A stretch of 64,000 nucleotides of DNA from an uncultured bacterium (GTDB lineage Bacteria; Bacteroidota; Bacteroidia; Chitinophagales; CAIODY01). Every line of letters starts with the position of its first letter. Position 1 is the stretch's first letter. A model generated the notes under the pieces. The model saw only the letters and a program-made list of their open reading frames with translations, had not been told where the DNA came from and ran no database searches. This document shows, piece by piece, positions 53,474 through 61,077 of the stretch. Both the position numbers and the translations under genes were made by a program. The stretch is from assembly GCA_903857255.1 (NCBI GenBank), contig CAIODY010000043.1, forward strand, positions 82,334-146,333, written 5' to 3'.

Positions 53474-54226
53474 ATGACACCTGCACTTTATAATTTTATT
53501 TTAAAAACAGCCGATGACTGTTTTATTTTAGGGCACCGAAACAGCGAATGGACGGGCTTCGGACCGTTTATGGAAGAAGATATTGCCTTTGCTTCAATGG
53601 CGCAAGACAAAATTGGTCATGCTTGGTTATTGTATAAAATGCTGGATGAAAATCCAGCGGCGGCAGAAACATTAGCTTTCAAACGAGCAGAAAAAGATTT
53701 TAAATGTTGCCACTTTGTTGAGCAACCAATTGGCGAATACGATTTCAGTTTGATGCGGCATTTTTTATTTGACCATGCCGACCAATTACGTTATGAAATG
53801 TTGATGAATAGTAGCTTTGAACCATTGGCGCATTTTGCAAAAAAGTTTAAAGGCGAATTAAAATATCACACCATGCATGCTGATACTTTTATTTTGCAAC
53901 TCGGCAATGGTAATGAAGAGAGCAAAGCCAGAATGCAATCGGCATTGAATTTTTGTTTACCGTTGGCTCTAGGAATTTTTGAAGCATACGAAGGAGAACA
54001 AGAAATTATCGCACAAAATATTTTTGCTGGCGAAAAAGTTTTACAAGCAAAATGGGTAGGAAAAATTTCACCCATCATAAAAGATGCAGGACTTAAAATG
54101 CCTGATATAAATACATTACAAGCTGTTAATGGTGGGCGACATGGATTTCATTCCGATTATTTGCAGCCGCTTTTGAAAGAAATGAGAGAAGTGGTAGATG
54201 CATTTCCTGATGCAACAGAGTGGTAA
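53474..54226 (+). CDS. paaC: 1,2-phenylacetyl-CoA epoxidase subunit C
   Basis: 250 residues, ferritin-like: DDCFILGHRNSEWTGFGPFMEEDIAFASMAQDKIGHAWLLYKML, RHFLFDHADQLRYEMLM and LKYHTMHADTFILQLGNGNEE. PaaC is the structural partner of PaaA in the epoxidase core and is itself inactive in known systems. It closes the paaABC set; the next gene begins 15 bp later but is not a paa gene. Confidence 0.93.
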   Translation: MTPALYNFILKTADDCFILGHRNSEWTGFGPFMEEDIAFASMAQDKIGHAWLLYKMLDENPAAAETLAFKRAEKDFKCCHFVEQPIGEYDFSLMRHFLFDHADQLRYEMLMNSSFEPLAHFAKKFKGELKYHTMHADTFILQLGNGNEESKARMQSALNFCLPLALGIFEAYEGEQEIIAQNIFAGEKVLQAKWVGKISPIIKDAGLKMPDINTLQAVNGGRHGFHSDYLQPLLKEMREVVDAFPDATEW

Positions 54227-54241
54227 TAATTGATTAAGATA

Positions 54242-54727
54242 ATGGCCACAAAAAAAAATCTTACACTAACCATCGAACCCGAAATTGATTTCGAGTTGAT
54301 AGCCATTTCAGCCACAACAGCCGATTATAAAATCTGCATGGCGTTAGATGAAAAGTTTGATTTGCCATTTCAATTTTCGGAAACGATTGAAAAAAAGACA
54401 CAAAATGTAGTTGCAAAATTTTCTGTTTTCAGTTTGGTATGTGATGTGAGGCAAACAGAAATTTGTCTCATCAACAATAAATCGGAAGGAAATATTTTAG
54501 TGAATGATTTTCGTCAGGCAGATTTTATTTTGAGATTAAAAGGCGACTGGGCATTGCAACAAAAAGAAAATTTAATTTCTTTTTTAAAAATCATCAACGG
54601 TGTAAATGCAGTAATGAAGCCCGATGCAGGCACTTTGAAAGATGTAGAATGGCTCACTTTTGAATTGCCCGACAAAGAATATTTTTATCATAAACAATAT
54701 GTGGAAGGAAGAAAACAACAGTCTTAA
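54242..54727 (+). CDS. IPExxxVDY family protein
   Basis: 161 residues from the ATG at 54242 (the ORF-track TTG at 54230 adds MIKI). The pattern KKNLTLTIEPEIDFELIAISATTADYKICMALDEKFDLPFQ is that of the Bacteroidota IPExxxVDY family of unknown function. It starts 15 bp after paaC but lacks the DUF59 or iron-sulfur features of PaaD, so the paa link is only positional. It overlaps the pterin dehydratase gene by 29 bp. Confidence 0.75.
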   Translation: MATKKNLTLTIEPEIDFELIAISATTADYKICMALDEKFDLPFQFSETIEKKTQNVVAKFSVFSLVCDVRQTEICLINNKSEGNILVNDFRQADFILRLKGDWALQQKENLISFLKIINGVNAVMKPDAGTLKDVEWLTFELPDKEYFYHKQYVEGRKQQS

Positions 54728-54929
54728 TCGTACTTTCGAGTTCAAAAACTTTAGCGAAGCTTTTGCTTTTATGACTCGTGTGGCCATGCTTGCCGAGCAA
54801 CATAGTCATCACCCAAACTGGAGCAATGTTTGGAATAAAGTGAACATTCAATTAACAACGCACGATAAAGGCAATGTGGTTACAGAAAAAGACCGTAAAT
54901 TAGCCGCCGCAATTGACTCGATTTTGTAA
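54699..54929 (+). CDS. 4a-hydroxytetrahydrobiopterin dehydratase (PCD/DCoH)
   Basis: 76 residues from the ATG at 54699 (MWKEENNSLNRTFEFKNFSEAFAFMTRV); the longer ORF start lies inside the previous gene. EQHSHHPNWSNVWNKVNIQLTTHD carries the HHP active-site motif and the conserved THD. It dehydrates 4a-hydroxy-tetrahydrobiopterin formed by aromatic amino acid hydroxylases. In a window with paaABC this could belong to phenylalanine degradation, but no hydroxylase gene is adjacent. Confidence 0.9.
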   Translation: MWKEENNSLNRTFEFKNFSEAFAFMTRVAMLAEQHSHHPNWSNVWNKVNIQLTTHDKGNVVTEKDRKLAAAIDSIL

Positions 54930-54970
54930 TTGATTTATCAATTTGCAAAAAAATTACACCAATATTTTTA

Positions 54971-56059
54971 ATGACACCAGCAATTCTTCTTCTTCAAGAC
55001 GGAACAATTTTCAACGGATACGCTGCCGGAAAAATTGGCACTACAACGGGCGAAATATGCTTCAACACGGGTATGACAGGCTATCAGGAAGTTTTTACTG
55101 ACCCTAGTTATTACAAACAAATTGTGGTGATGACCAATATTTTTATTGGTAATTACGGCGTAAAAAAATCAGAAACAGAAAGCAATAAAATGCAGATTGC
55201 TGGCTTGGTTTGTAAAAACTGGATGCCGAACTATAGTCGTTCAATGGCAGATGGAAATGTGCAGGAATATTTTGAAAACGAGCAAATGGTGGGTATTCAG
55301 GGTGTTGATACCCGTGCAATAGTTCGCCACATCCGCAATGCAGGTGTGATGAATTGCATTATCTCATCTGAAATAAGTGATGTTGAAGAATTGAAAAAAC
55401 GATTAGCTGCCGAGCCTTCGATGGCTGGAAGAGAGTTAAGTAGTGAAGTTTCTACTAAGGAATCTTATTTTTTTGGCGAAGAAAAATCTGCCATTAAAGT
55501 TGCTGTTTTAGATTTAGGAGTGAAGAAAAATATTTTGCGTTGCATGGCTGACAGAGGAATGTATTTAAAAGTATTTCCAGCCAAAACAAAATTGGATGAA
55601 ATGATGAAATTCAATCCTGACGGGTATTTCATCAGCAATGGACCTGGTGACCCAGCCAGCATGCCTTATGCAATTGCAACGGTGAAAGATATTTTAGCTA
55701 CTAATAAACCTCTATTTGGAATTTGTTTAGGACATCAATTATTAAGTGAAGCTTGTGGTATTTCAACTTATAAAATGCACAACGGGCATCGTGGTTTGAA
55801 TCATCCTGTGATTAATTTGCAAACAGGCAAATGCGAAATCACTTCGCAAAATCATGGCTTTGCTGTAAAGGAAGAAGAAGCTAAGCAAAATGCGAATGTG
55901 GAAGTAACGCATTTGAATTTGAACGACAACACGATTGAAGGTATCAAAGTGAAAAACAAAAAAGCATTCAGTGTGCAATATCATCCCGAAAGCAGCCCTG
56001 GACCACATGATTCGAGATATTTGTTTGATGATTTTTTAGAAATGATTAAACTGAATTAA
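54971..56059 (+). CDS. carA: Carbamoyl-phosphate synthase small subunit
   Basis: 362 residues. N-terminal CPSase domain: LLQDGTIFNGYAAGKIGTTTGEICFNTGMTGYQEVFTDPSY. C-terminal class I glutamine amidotransferase: SNGPGDPASM, FGICLGHQLLSEA with the nucleophile Cys, and SVQYHPESSPGPHDS with catalytic His/Glu. It supplies ammonia to CarB for arginine and pyrimidine synthesis. Monocistronic, ended by a terminator. Confidence 0.96.
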   Translation: MTPAILLLQDGTIFNGYAAGKIGTTTGEICFNTGMTGYQEVFTDPSYYKQIVVMTNIFIGNYGVKKSETESNKMQIAGLVCKNWMPNYSRSMADGNVQEYFENEQMVGIQGVDTRAIVRHIRNAGVMNCIISSEISDVEELKKRLAAEPSMAGRELSSEVSTKESYFFGEEKSAIKVAVLDLGVKKNILRCMADRGMYLKVFPAKTKLDEMMKFNPDGYFISNGPGDPASMPYAIATVKDILATNKPLFGICLGHQLLSEACGISTYKMHNGHRGLNHPVINLQTGKCEITSQNHGFAVKEEEAKQNANVEVTHLNLNDNTIEGIKVKNKKAFSVQYHPESSPGPHDSRYLFDDFLEMIKLN

Positions 56060-56065
56060 TTTTCG

Positions 56066-56100
56066 AAAGCCGTTTGTAATTAAAAACAAACGGCTTTTTT
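56066..56100 (+). terminator. Intrinsic terminator after carA
   Basis: AAAGCCGTTTGT / ACAAACGGCTTT arms, 8-base loop, T-run. Confidence 0.85.
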
Positions 56101-56128
56101 ATTTTTAGAGAAAAAACTCCTATTCTGC

Positions 56129-56136
56129 TATATTTG
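56129..56136 (+). promoter_or_regulatory. -7 element of the E2 gene
   Basis: TATATTTG, exact TAnnTTTG, 25 bp before the ATG; followed by CACCTCAAT as at purK. No -33 TTTG. Confidence 0.45.
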
Positions 56137-56161
56137 CACCTCAATAAAAATCAAATTTATC

Positions 56162-57484
56162 ATGGCTCGATTTGAATTAGTGATGCCCAAAATGGGCGAA
56201 AGTATTATGGAAGCTACCATTTTGAAATGGAAAAAAAATGTGGGCGATGCCATTGCGATGGATGAAACCTTATTAGAAATAGCTACCGATAAAGTGGATA
56301 GCGAAGTGCCAAGCACAGCCGCTGGCAAGGTGGTTGAAATTTTGTTTAAAGAAAATGATGTGGTGCCTGTGGGCAAAGTGATTGCGATAATTGAAGACGC
56401 AAATGGTCATCAGTCATCAGTCGTAAGTCATCAGGAAACAGCCAATACAAAACCAGTAGTTGCTGCTACACCAATCGCTCAACCAGTAACAAGTAACCCA
56501 AAACCAGCAACTATTTCAAGCGATAGATTTTATTCGCCATTGGTTTTAAATATTGCTCGTCAAGAAGGAATTTCGATGAGTGAATTGGAAACTTTACCTG
56601 GCACTGGGCAAGATGGTAGAGTTACAAAAAGTGATATTTTGAATCATGTAAAAAACAGAGGAAGTCATCAGTCTTCGGTTATCAGTCATCAGGAAACAGC
56701 CAATACAGTTGTAGCAGCAACTTCACCAGTTGCTCCACCAGTAACCAGCAACCCACAACCAGCAACTGTTTCAGGTAATGTTGAAATAATTGAAATGGAC
56801 AGAATGCGTAAGTTAATTGCTGACCACATGGTTCGCAGCAAAGCCACTTCGCCGCATGTAACTTCATTTGCCGAAGCTGATGTAACCAACTTGGTGAAAT
56901 GGAGAGATAAGGTGAAAAAGAATTTTGAAAAACGAGAAGGTGAAAAAATAACTTTCACTCCAATATTTGTTGAGGCTGTAGCAAAAGCATTGAAAGAGTT
57001 TCCATTCGTGAATGCCAGTGTTGATGGTACTTCTATCATTTTGAAAAAAGATATTAATGTAGGAATGGCAACTGCTACACCAAGTGGAAATTTGATTGTG
57101 CCTATCATCAAAAATGCTGACCAACGCAATTTAATTGGCTTAACCAAAGAAGTAAATCGCTTGGCAAATGCTGGCAGAAATAATGGTTTGAAACCTGATG
57201 AAACTCAAGGTGGAACTTTCACTTTAACTAATGTTGGCAGCTTTGGAAGTTTGATGGGAACACCAATTATTAATCAACCACAAGTGGCGATTTTGGCTGT
57301 TGGTGCCATCAAGAAAAAACCTGTAGTTGTTGAAACTGAAATGGGTGATGTAATTGCCATCCGACAAATGATGATGATAAGTATGAGCTACGACCATCGC
57401 ATTGTAGATGGCGCATTGGGTGGGCGTTTCATCAGCCGTGTGGTGGAATTGTTAGAAGCGTTTGATGTGAACAGAGAAATATAA
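56162..57484 (+). CDS. 2-oxoacid dehydrogenase complex dihydrolipoyl acyltransferase (E2)
   Basis: 440 residues. Lipoyl domain 1-80 with the lipoylated Lys44 in TDKVDSEVP; linker 1 (about 80-120); E1/E3-binding domain about 122-165 (YSPLVLNIARQEGISMSELETLPGTGQDGRVTKSDIL); linker 2 (about 167-205); catalytic CAT domain to the end with MSYDHRIVDG (HxxDG active site). The two linkers are near-copies of each other, each starting with a 7-bp-period array. It forms the core of a pyruvate, 2-oxoglutarate or branched-chain complex; which one is not decidable here, and E1 is not adjacent. Confidence 0.93.
   Translation: MARFELVMPKMGESIMEATILKWKKNVGDAIAMDETLLEIATDKVDSEVPSTAAGKVVEILFKENDVVPVGKVIAIIEDANGHQSSVVSHQETANTKPVVAATPIAQPVTSNPKPATISSDRFYSPLVLNIARQEGISMSELETLPGTGQDGRVTKSDILNHVKNRGSHQSSVISHQETANTVVAATSPVAPPVTSNPQPATVSGNVEIIEMDRMRKLIADHMVRSKATSPHVTSFAEADVTNLVKWRDKVKKNFEKREGEKITFTPIFVEAVAKALKEFPFVNASVDGTSIILKKDINVGMATATPSGNLIVPIIKNADQRNLIGLTKEVNRLANAGRNNGLKPDETQGGTFTLTNVGSFGSLMGTPIINQPQVAILAVGAIKKKPVVVETEMGDVIAIRQMMMISMSYDHRIVDGALGGRFISRVVELLEAFDVNREI
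56405..56518 (+). repeat. E2 linker copy 1 with four 7-bp units
   Basis: Begins with TCATCAG, TCATCAG, TCGTAAG, TCATCAG (56407-56434), then a Pro/Ala/Val-rich linker that matches linker 2 at most positions. Confidence 0.8.
56662..56774 (+). repeat. E2 linker copy 2 with four 7-bp units
   Basis: Begins with TCATCAG, TCTTCGG, TTATCAG, TCATCAG (56665-56692), then the same downstream pattern ETANT...VAAT...PVTSNP.PAT as linker 1. Confidence 0.8.
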
Positions 57485-57886
57485 ATGAGCCAGCAAGGCT
57501 TAATACAAAACATTGTTTTCTTTGATGGTGTGTGCAATTTGTGCAATAACTCGGTAGATTTTTTGATGAAAATTGACAAAAAGAAAACATTAAAATTTGC
57601 TTCTTTGCAATCTGATTTTGCAAAGGAAAAATTGCAACATTTTGAGGCAAAATTTTCAACAGAAAATTCTATTTTATTTTTACAAAACGAAAATCTTTAT
57701 TCGCAATCAACTGCTGTTGCGATGCTTTTGAAACAAGTAGGTGGTGGTTGGAAAATGGTTGCCAGTATGATTTTATTTTTTCCAATTTCGATTCGAGATA
57801 CAATTTATAAATTCGTTGCAAAGCACCGCTATCAATGGTTTGGCAAGCGAAATGTTTGCAGAGTGCCGAATGAAAATGAAAAATAA
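57485..57886 (+). CDS. DCC-family (DUF393) thiol-disulfide oxidoreductase-like protein
   Basis: 133 residues with FFDGVCNLCNNSVDFLM, the DxxCxxC motif of DUF393 (DCC proteins), followed by STAVAMLLKQVGGGWKMVASMILFFPISIRD and a C-terminal membrane-proximal part. These are thioredoxin-fold proteins of poorly known role. The ATG directly follows the TAA of the E2 gene (TAAATG), so they are co-transcribed. Confidence 0.88.
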   Translation: MSQQGLIQNIVFFDGVCNLCNNSVDFLMKIDKKKTLKFASLQSDFAKEKLQHFEAKFSTENSILFLQNENLYSQSTAVAMLLKQVGGGWKMVASMILFFPISIRDTIYKFVAKHRYQWFGKRNVCRVPNENEK

Positions 57887-57934
57887 TTACTTCTTGACAT
57901 TTATCAAATGCTGTTTAAAATAGCAAAAATCAGA

Positions 57935-57969
57935 ACAGCAAAACAACATTTCCATTAGTTTTGCTGTTA
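57935..57969 (+). promoter_or_regulatory. Hairpin in the recR leader
   Basis: AACAGCAAAAC / GTTTTGCTGTT perfect 11-bp arms, 13-base loop, ending 11 bp before the recR ATG; no T-run, so it is not a simple terminator and may cover the ribosome-binding region. Confidence 0.5.
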
Positions 57970-57980
57970 CTGATTGCGTT

Positions 57981-58607
57981 ATGAATTTTCCCTCGAAACT
58001 TATTGAAAATGCTGTTGCAGAATTTGCATCGTTGCCAGGCATTGGCAAAAAAACCGCTCTGCGATTGGTTTTGCATTTGTTGAAACAACCCAAAGAAGAA
58101 GTAGAAAAATTTAGTTTCAACATTTCAAAAATGCGAAATGAAATAAAATTTTGCAAAGAATGCCACAATATTAGTGATGCTGAAATTTGTAGCATTTGCA
58201 ATAGTTCGCATCGAAAACACGAACAAATTTGTTTGGTTGAAAATTTACGAGATGTGATAGCTATTGAAAATACTGGGCAATACAGTGGTGTGTATCATGT
58301 GTTGAATGGTGTGATTTCGCCGATTGATGGCATCGGACCTGATGAATTGACTATTCAATCATTGCTGAATCGTGTTGAAAAAAATGAGGCGAAAGAATTA
58401 ATCATGGCTTTGAACCCAACGATGGAAGGCGATACAACGATTTTTTACATCTCCAAACAATTGCAAAATTCGACCGTAAAAATCACCAGCATCGCTCGTG
58501 GAATTGCTTTTGGCGGCGAATTAGAATATGTTGATGAATACACTTTGGCTCGGTCATTAGCCACCAGATTGCCTTATGAAAAATATTTGGTGAATAAACT
58601 TCAATGA
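57981..58607 (+). CDS. recR: Recombination protein RecR
   Basis: 208 residues. Helix-hairpin-helix SLPGIGKKTALRLVLHLL, zinc finger CKECHNISDAEICSIC (C4), Toprim VENLRDVIAIENTGQYSGVYHVLNG, and the C-terminal GGELEYVDEYTLARSLATRLP. It works with RecO (48323) in RecA loading. Confidence 0.95.
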   Translation: MNFPSKLIENAVAEFASLPGIGKKTALRLVLHLLKQPKEEVEKFSFNISKMRNEIKFCKECHNISDAEICSICNSSHRKHEQICLVENLRDVIAIENTGQYSGVYHVLNGVISPIDGIGPDELTIQSLLNRVEKNEAKELIMALNPTMEGDTTIFYISKQLQNSTVKITSIARGIAFGGELEYVDEYTLARSLATRLPYEKYLVNKLQ

Positions 58608-58635
58608 CGAATTTTATTGATTGACCAATAAATTT

Positions 58636-58668
58636 TTTGGCACACACCAATACATTTCAATAACTTTG
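58636..58668 (+). promoter_or_regulatory. rpiB promoter
   Basis: TTTG (58636-58639), 21-bp spacer, TAACTTTG (58661-58668), 13 bp before the ATG; full Bacteroidota consensus. Confidence 0.65.
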
Positions 58669-58681
58669 CAAAAAAATATTT

Positions 58682-59119
58682 ATGCCCACCATTATTGGTA
58701 TAGCCGCCGACCATGCAGGTTTTGAGTTGAAAGAGAAAATAAAAATTTACTTATCAGCTAAAGGTTTTGAAGTGAAAGATTTTGGCACTCATAATTTAGA
58801 TTCGATGGATTATCCTGATGTGGTTCATCCGCTTTGCAACGCCATTGGCAATGGTGATTTTGAGCAAGGTATTTTAATTTGCGGCAGCGCACAAGGTGTT
58901 GCGATGACTGCTAACAAACATAGTTTTATCAGAGCTGCAATTTGCTGGATGCCTGATGTAGCAATAGTTACAAGGCAGCACAACAACGCTAATGTGATTT
59001 GTTTGCCTGCTCGATTTATCACCGAAGATGTAGCGAAGCAATGTGTTGATACATTTTTCAATACTGCTTTTGAAGGCGGTCGTCATCAAAACAGAATTAA
59101 CAAAATAGCTGCTTGCTAA
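58682..59119 (+). CDS. rpiB: Ribose-5-phosphate isomerase B
   Basis: 145 residues, RpiB/LacAB fold: IGIAADHAGFELKEKIK, the active-site ICGSAQGVAMTANKH with catalytic Cys and RAAICWMPDVAIVTRQHNNANVICLPARFI. It interconverts ribose-5- and ribulose-5-phosphate. The end overlaps the next gene by one base (TAATG). Confidence 0.94.
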   Translation: MPTIIGIAADHAGFELKEKIKIYLSAKGFEVKDFGTHNLDSMDYPDVVHPLCNAIGNGDFEQGILICGSAQGVAMTANKHSFIRAAICWMPDVAIVTRQHNNANVICLPARFITEDVAKQCVDTFFNTAFEGGRHQNRINKIAAC

Positions 59120-60096
59120 TGTTGCAAAAAAAGCTTTGGTGTTGGCTAATTTTATGCTTCTTTTTTGAAAAGTTGCCAGCCCATGCTTTTGTTTTTAATA
59201 CTCCAAAAACTGATACTGGCAAAGGGTTTACAGGTTTTATTTGGAGCAACAAGCCCAAACATGATACAACAATTGGCTCTGCAATTTTTCCATTTATTTT
59301 GCCTGATAGCAGCTTCAACTACAAGCAAACTGGCTATTATTATGCTTTTGATTCATTGCATTTTCAAACTATCGCAATTGAATCAAGTGAATTTTATCAT
59401 CCACAAAAAACTAAAACAGAATATGCCGAAGTAAAACCTGCTATGCCCGAAAAATGGCTATTCTACATCATTCTTGGTTTAGCAGTAATTGTTGTTTTTG
59501 TAAAATCTGTATTTGCTCGTTTTTTTGTAGAGCTATGGAAATCATTTTTCAATTTCAATAATGCTTTGCAAATGATGCGACAGCAGGATATTTCTTTTTC
59601 GGTGCCAGGTTTGTTGTTGTCTATTAATTTTTATGTAGCTATGGCAACTTATTTGTTTCTGAATATTCATCAAAAGAAATTGCAAATTTCATTCAATGAA
59701 CTATTATTGATTCCAATTTTAATGGCATTCATAATCGGATTTGTGTTGTTCCGATTTGCAATTTATCAATTTTCAATTGTTTTGTTTAATCGAAAAAATG
59801 AATTGCAAGCCGTTAGTTTTATTGATTTATTGCAATTAGAATTTACAGGAATAATCATGGTTCCCATGATTTTGCTATTAGCATTTGGCAGCCCAGCCAT
59901 TTTACAAGCCGCATGGATTGGAAGTTATATTTTGTTAGCCAGCATTTTAATTTACCGAACCATCGTTGCATGGCGAATTGCAGGCAGTTTATTATTTGCC
60001 AATCTTTTCCATTTTATTCTGTATATTTGCACCGTCGAAATTGCCCCTGTATTGATTTTGCTCAAGTGGGTGCAACAGTGGTCAGTATTGAAATAA
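59119..60096 (+). CDS. DUF4271 integral membrane protein
   Basis: 325 residues from the ATG at 59119, which shares one base with the rpiB stop (TAATG); the ORF-track TTG at 59113 is less likely. A signal-like N terminus (LWCWLILCFFFEKLPAHA) is followed by a periplasmic stretch and about seven membrane helices (WLFYIILGLAVIVVFVKSVFA, VPGLLLSINFYVAMATYLFL, LLLIPILMAFIIGFVLFRFA and others). DUF4271 proteins lie next to hemD in many Bacteroidota; role unknown. Confidence 0.85.
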   Translation: MLQKKLWCWLILCFFFEKLPAHAFVFNTPKTDTGKGFTGFIWSNKPKHDTTIGSAIFPFILPDSSFNYKQTGYYYAFDSLHFQTIAIESSEFYHPQKTKTEYAEVKPAMPEKWLFYIILGLAVIVVFVKSVFARFFVELWKSFFNFNNALQMMRQQDISFSVPGLLLSINFYVAMATYLFLNIHQKKLQISFNELLLIPILMAFIIGFVLFRFAIYQFSIVLFNRKNELQAVSFIDLLQLEFTGIIMVPMILLLAFGSPAILQAAWIGSYILLASILIYRTIVAWRIAGSLLFANLFHFILYICTVEIAPVLILLKWVQQWSVLK

Positions 60097-60130
60097 ACCT
60101 CATTTTAAAATTTTTAAACGACTCGATAAA

Positions 60131-61021
60131 GTGCCAATAACTACTGTTAAAAAGAAAGTTGCAGCCAGAAAATCGGATATCAAGAAACCAACACCAACAA
60201 AGGTTTCAACCGTAAAAAAAAGTAAAAAAGCTGTTGTAGTAAAAAAGCCAGAAGTGATAGAAATCATTACTGGTTTACCTGTGAAAAATGTTTTGATTAC
60301 GCAAAACAAACCTATTGAAGGCGAACGTTCGCCTTATGATGAAATTGCAAAACGGTTTAAATTAAATATTGAATTTCAACCATTTTTTGAAATTCATGGC
60401 ATCACTGCAAAAGAATTTCGCCGTTATAGAATTCATCTGCACGAATTCACTTCTGTAATTTTTACCAGCCGAAATTCAGTTGACCATTTCTTTCGTTTAT
60501 TGACAGAAATGAAAACGCAAATGAGCAGCGAAACAAAATATTTTTGCACCACTGAATCAATTGGTTTATATCTTCAAAAATTCATTCAATACCGCAAGCG
60601 TAAAGTGTTTTATGGTGATGGCACTACTCGTGATTTATTGACGATAATGAATAAACACATCGAAGGCGAAAAATATTTATTGCCTTGCAGCGAAACACCA
60701 AGCACCGAAATTTTATCGCACTTAAAGAAAAATAAGTTTGATTTTTTTGAAGCAGTTTTGTTCAGAACTGTGCCAAGCATTATCAAACATTTAGAATTAG
60801 ACAGCTACGATTTGATGATATTTTTTAGTCCATCAGCTATTGAAGCATTGACAAAAAATTTCCCGAAGTTTAAACAAAAAGGAATCAGAGTTGGAGCTTT
60901 TGGACCCAGCACTTGTTTGGCAGTGAAAGATGCAGGATTTAAAATTCACATTGAAGCGCCAAGGCATGGTATGCCAAGCATGGCAGCTGCGATTGAGTAT
61001 TATTTGAAAATGATAAAATAA
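60131..61021 (+). CDS. hemD: Uroporphyrinogen-III synthase
   Basis: 296 residues from a GTG start. A Lys-rich N-terminal extension of about 45 residues (KKKVAARKSDIKKPTPTKVSTVKKSKK) precedes the HemD fold: NVLITQNKPIEGERSPYDEIAKRFKLNIEFQPFFEIHGI, VIFTSRNSVDHFF, LFRTVPSI and LMIFFSPSAIEALTKNFPKF with GAFGPSTCLAVKDAGF. It closes hydroxymethylbilane to uroporphyrinogen III for heme and siroheme. 34 bp after the DUF4271 gene. Confidence 0.9.
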   Translation: MPITTVKKKVAARKSDIKKPTPTKVSTVKKSKKAVVVKKPEVIEIITGLPVKNVLITQNKPIEGERSPYDEIAKRFKLNIEFQPFFEIHGITAKEFRRYRIHLHEFTSVIFTSRNSVDHFFRLLTEMKTQMSSETKYFCTTESIGLYLQKFIQYRKRKVFYGDGTTRDLLTIMNKHIEGEKYLLPCSETPSTEILSHLKKNKFDFFEAVLFRTVPSIIKHLELDSYDLMIFFSPSAIEALTKNFPKFKQKGIRVGAFGPSTCLAVKDAGFKIHIEAPRHGMPSMAAAIEYYLKMIK

Positions 61022-61042
61022 GATTCTTGAAATCATACACAC

Positions 61043-61074
61043 AAAAAAGGCAATCAAATTTGATTGCCTTTTTT
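61043..61074. terminator. Bidirectional intrinsic terminator
   Basis: AAAAAAGGCAATCAAA / TTTGATTGCCTTTTTT, perfect 16-bp dyad between convergent hemD and dusB. Confidence 0.88.
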
Positions 61075-61077
61075 GTT

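Noticed and set aside
54242-54727. PaaD or another paa subunit directly after paaC
   Set aside because: No DUF59 or Cys-rich PaaD motif; the sequence fits the IPExxxVDY family.
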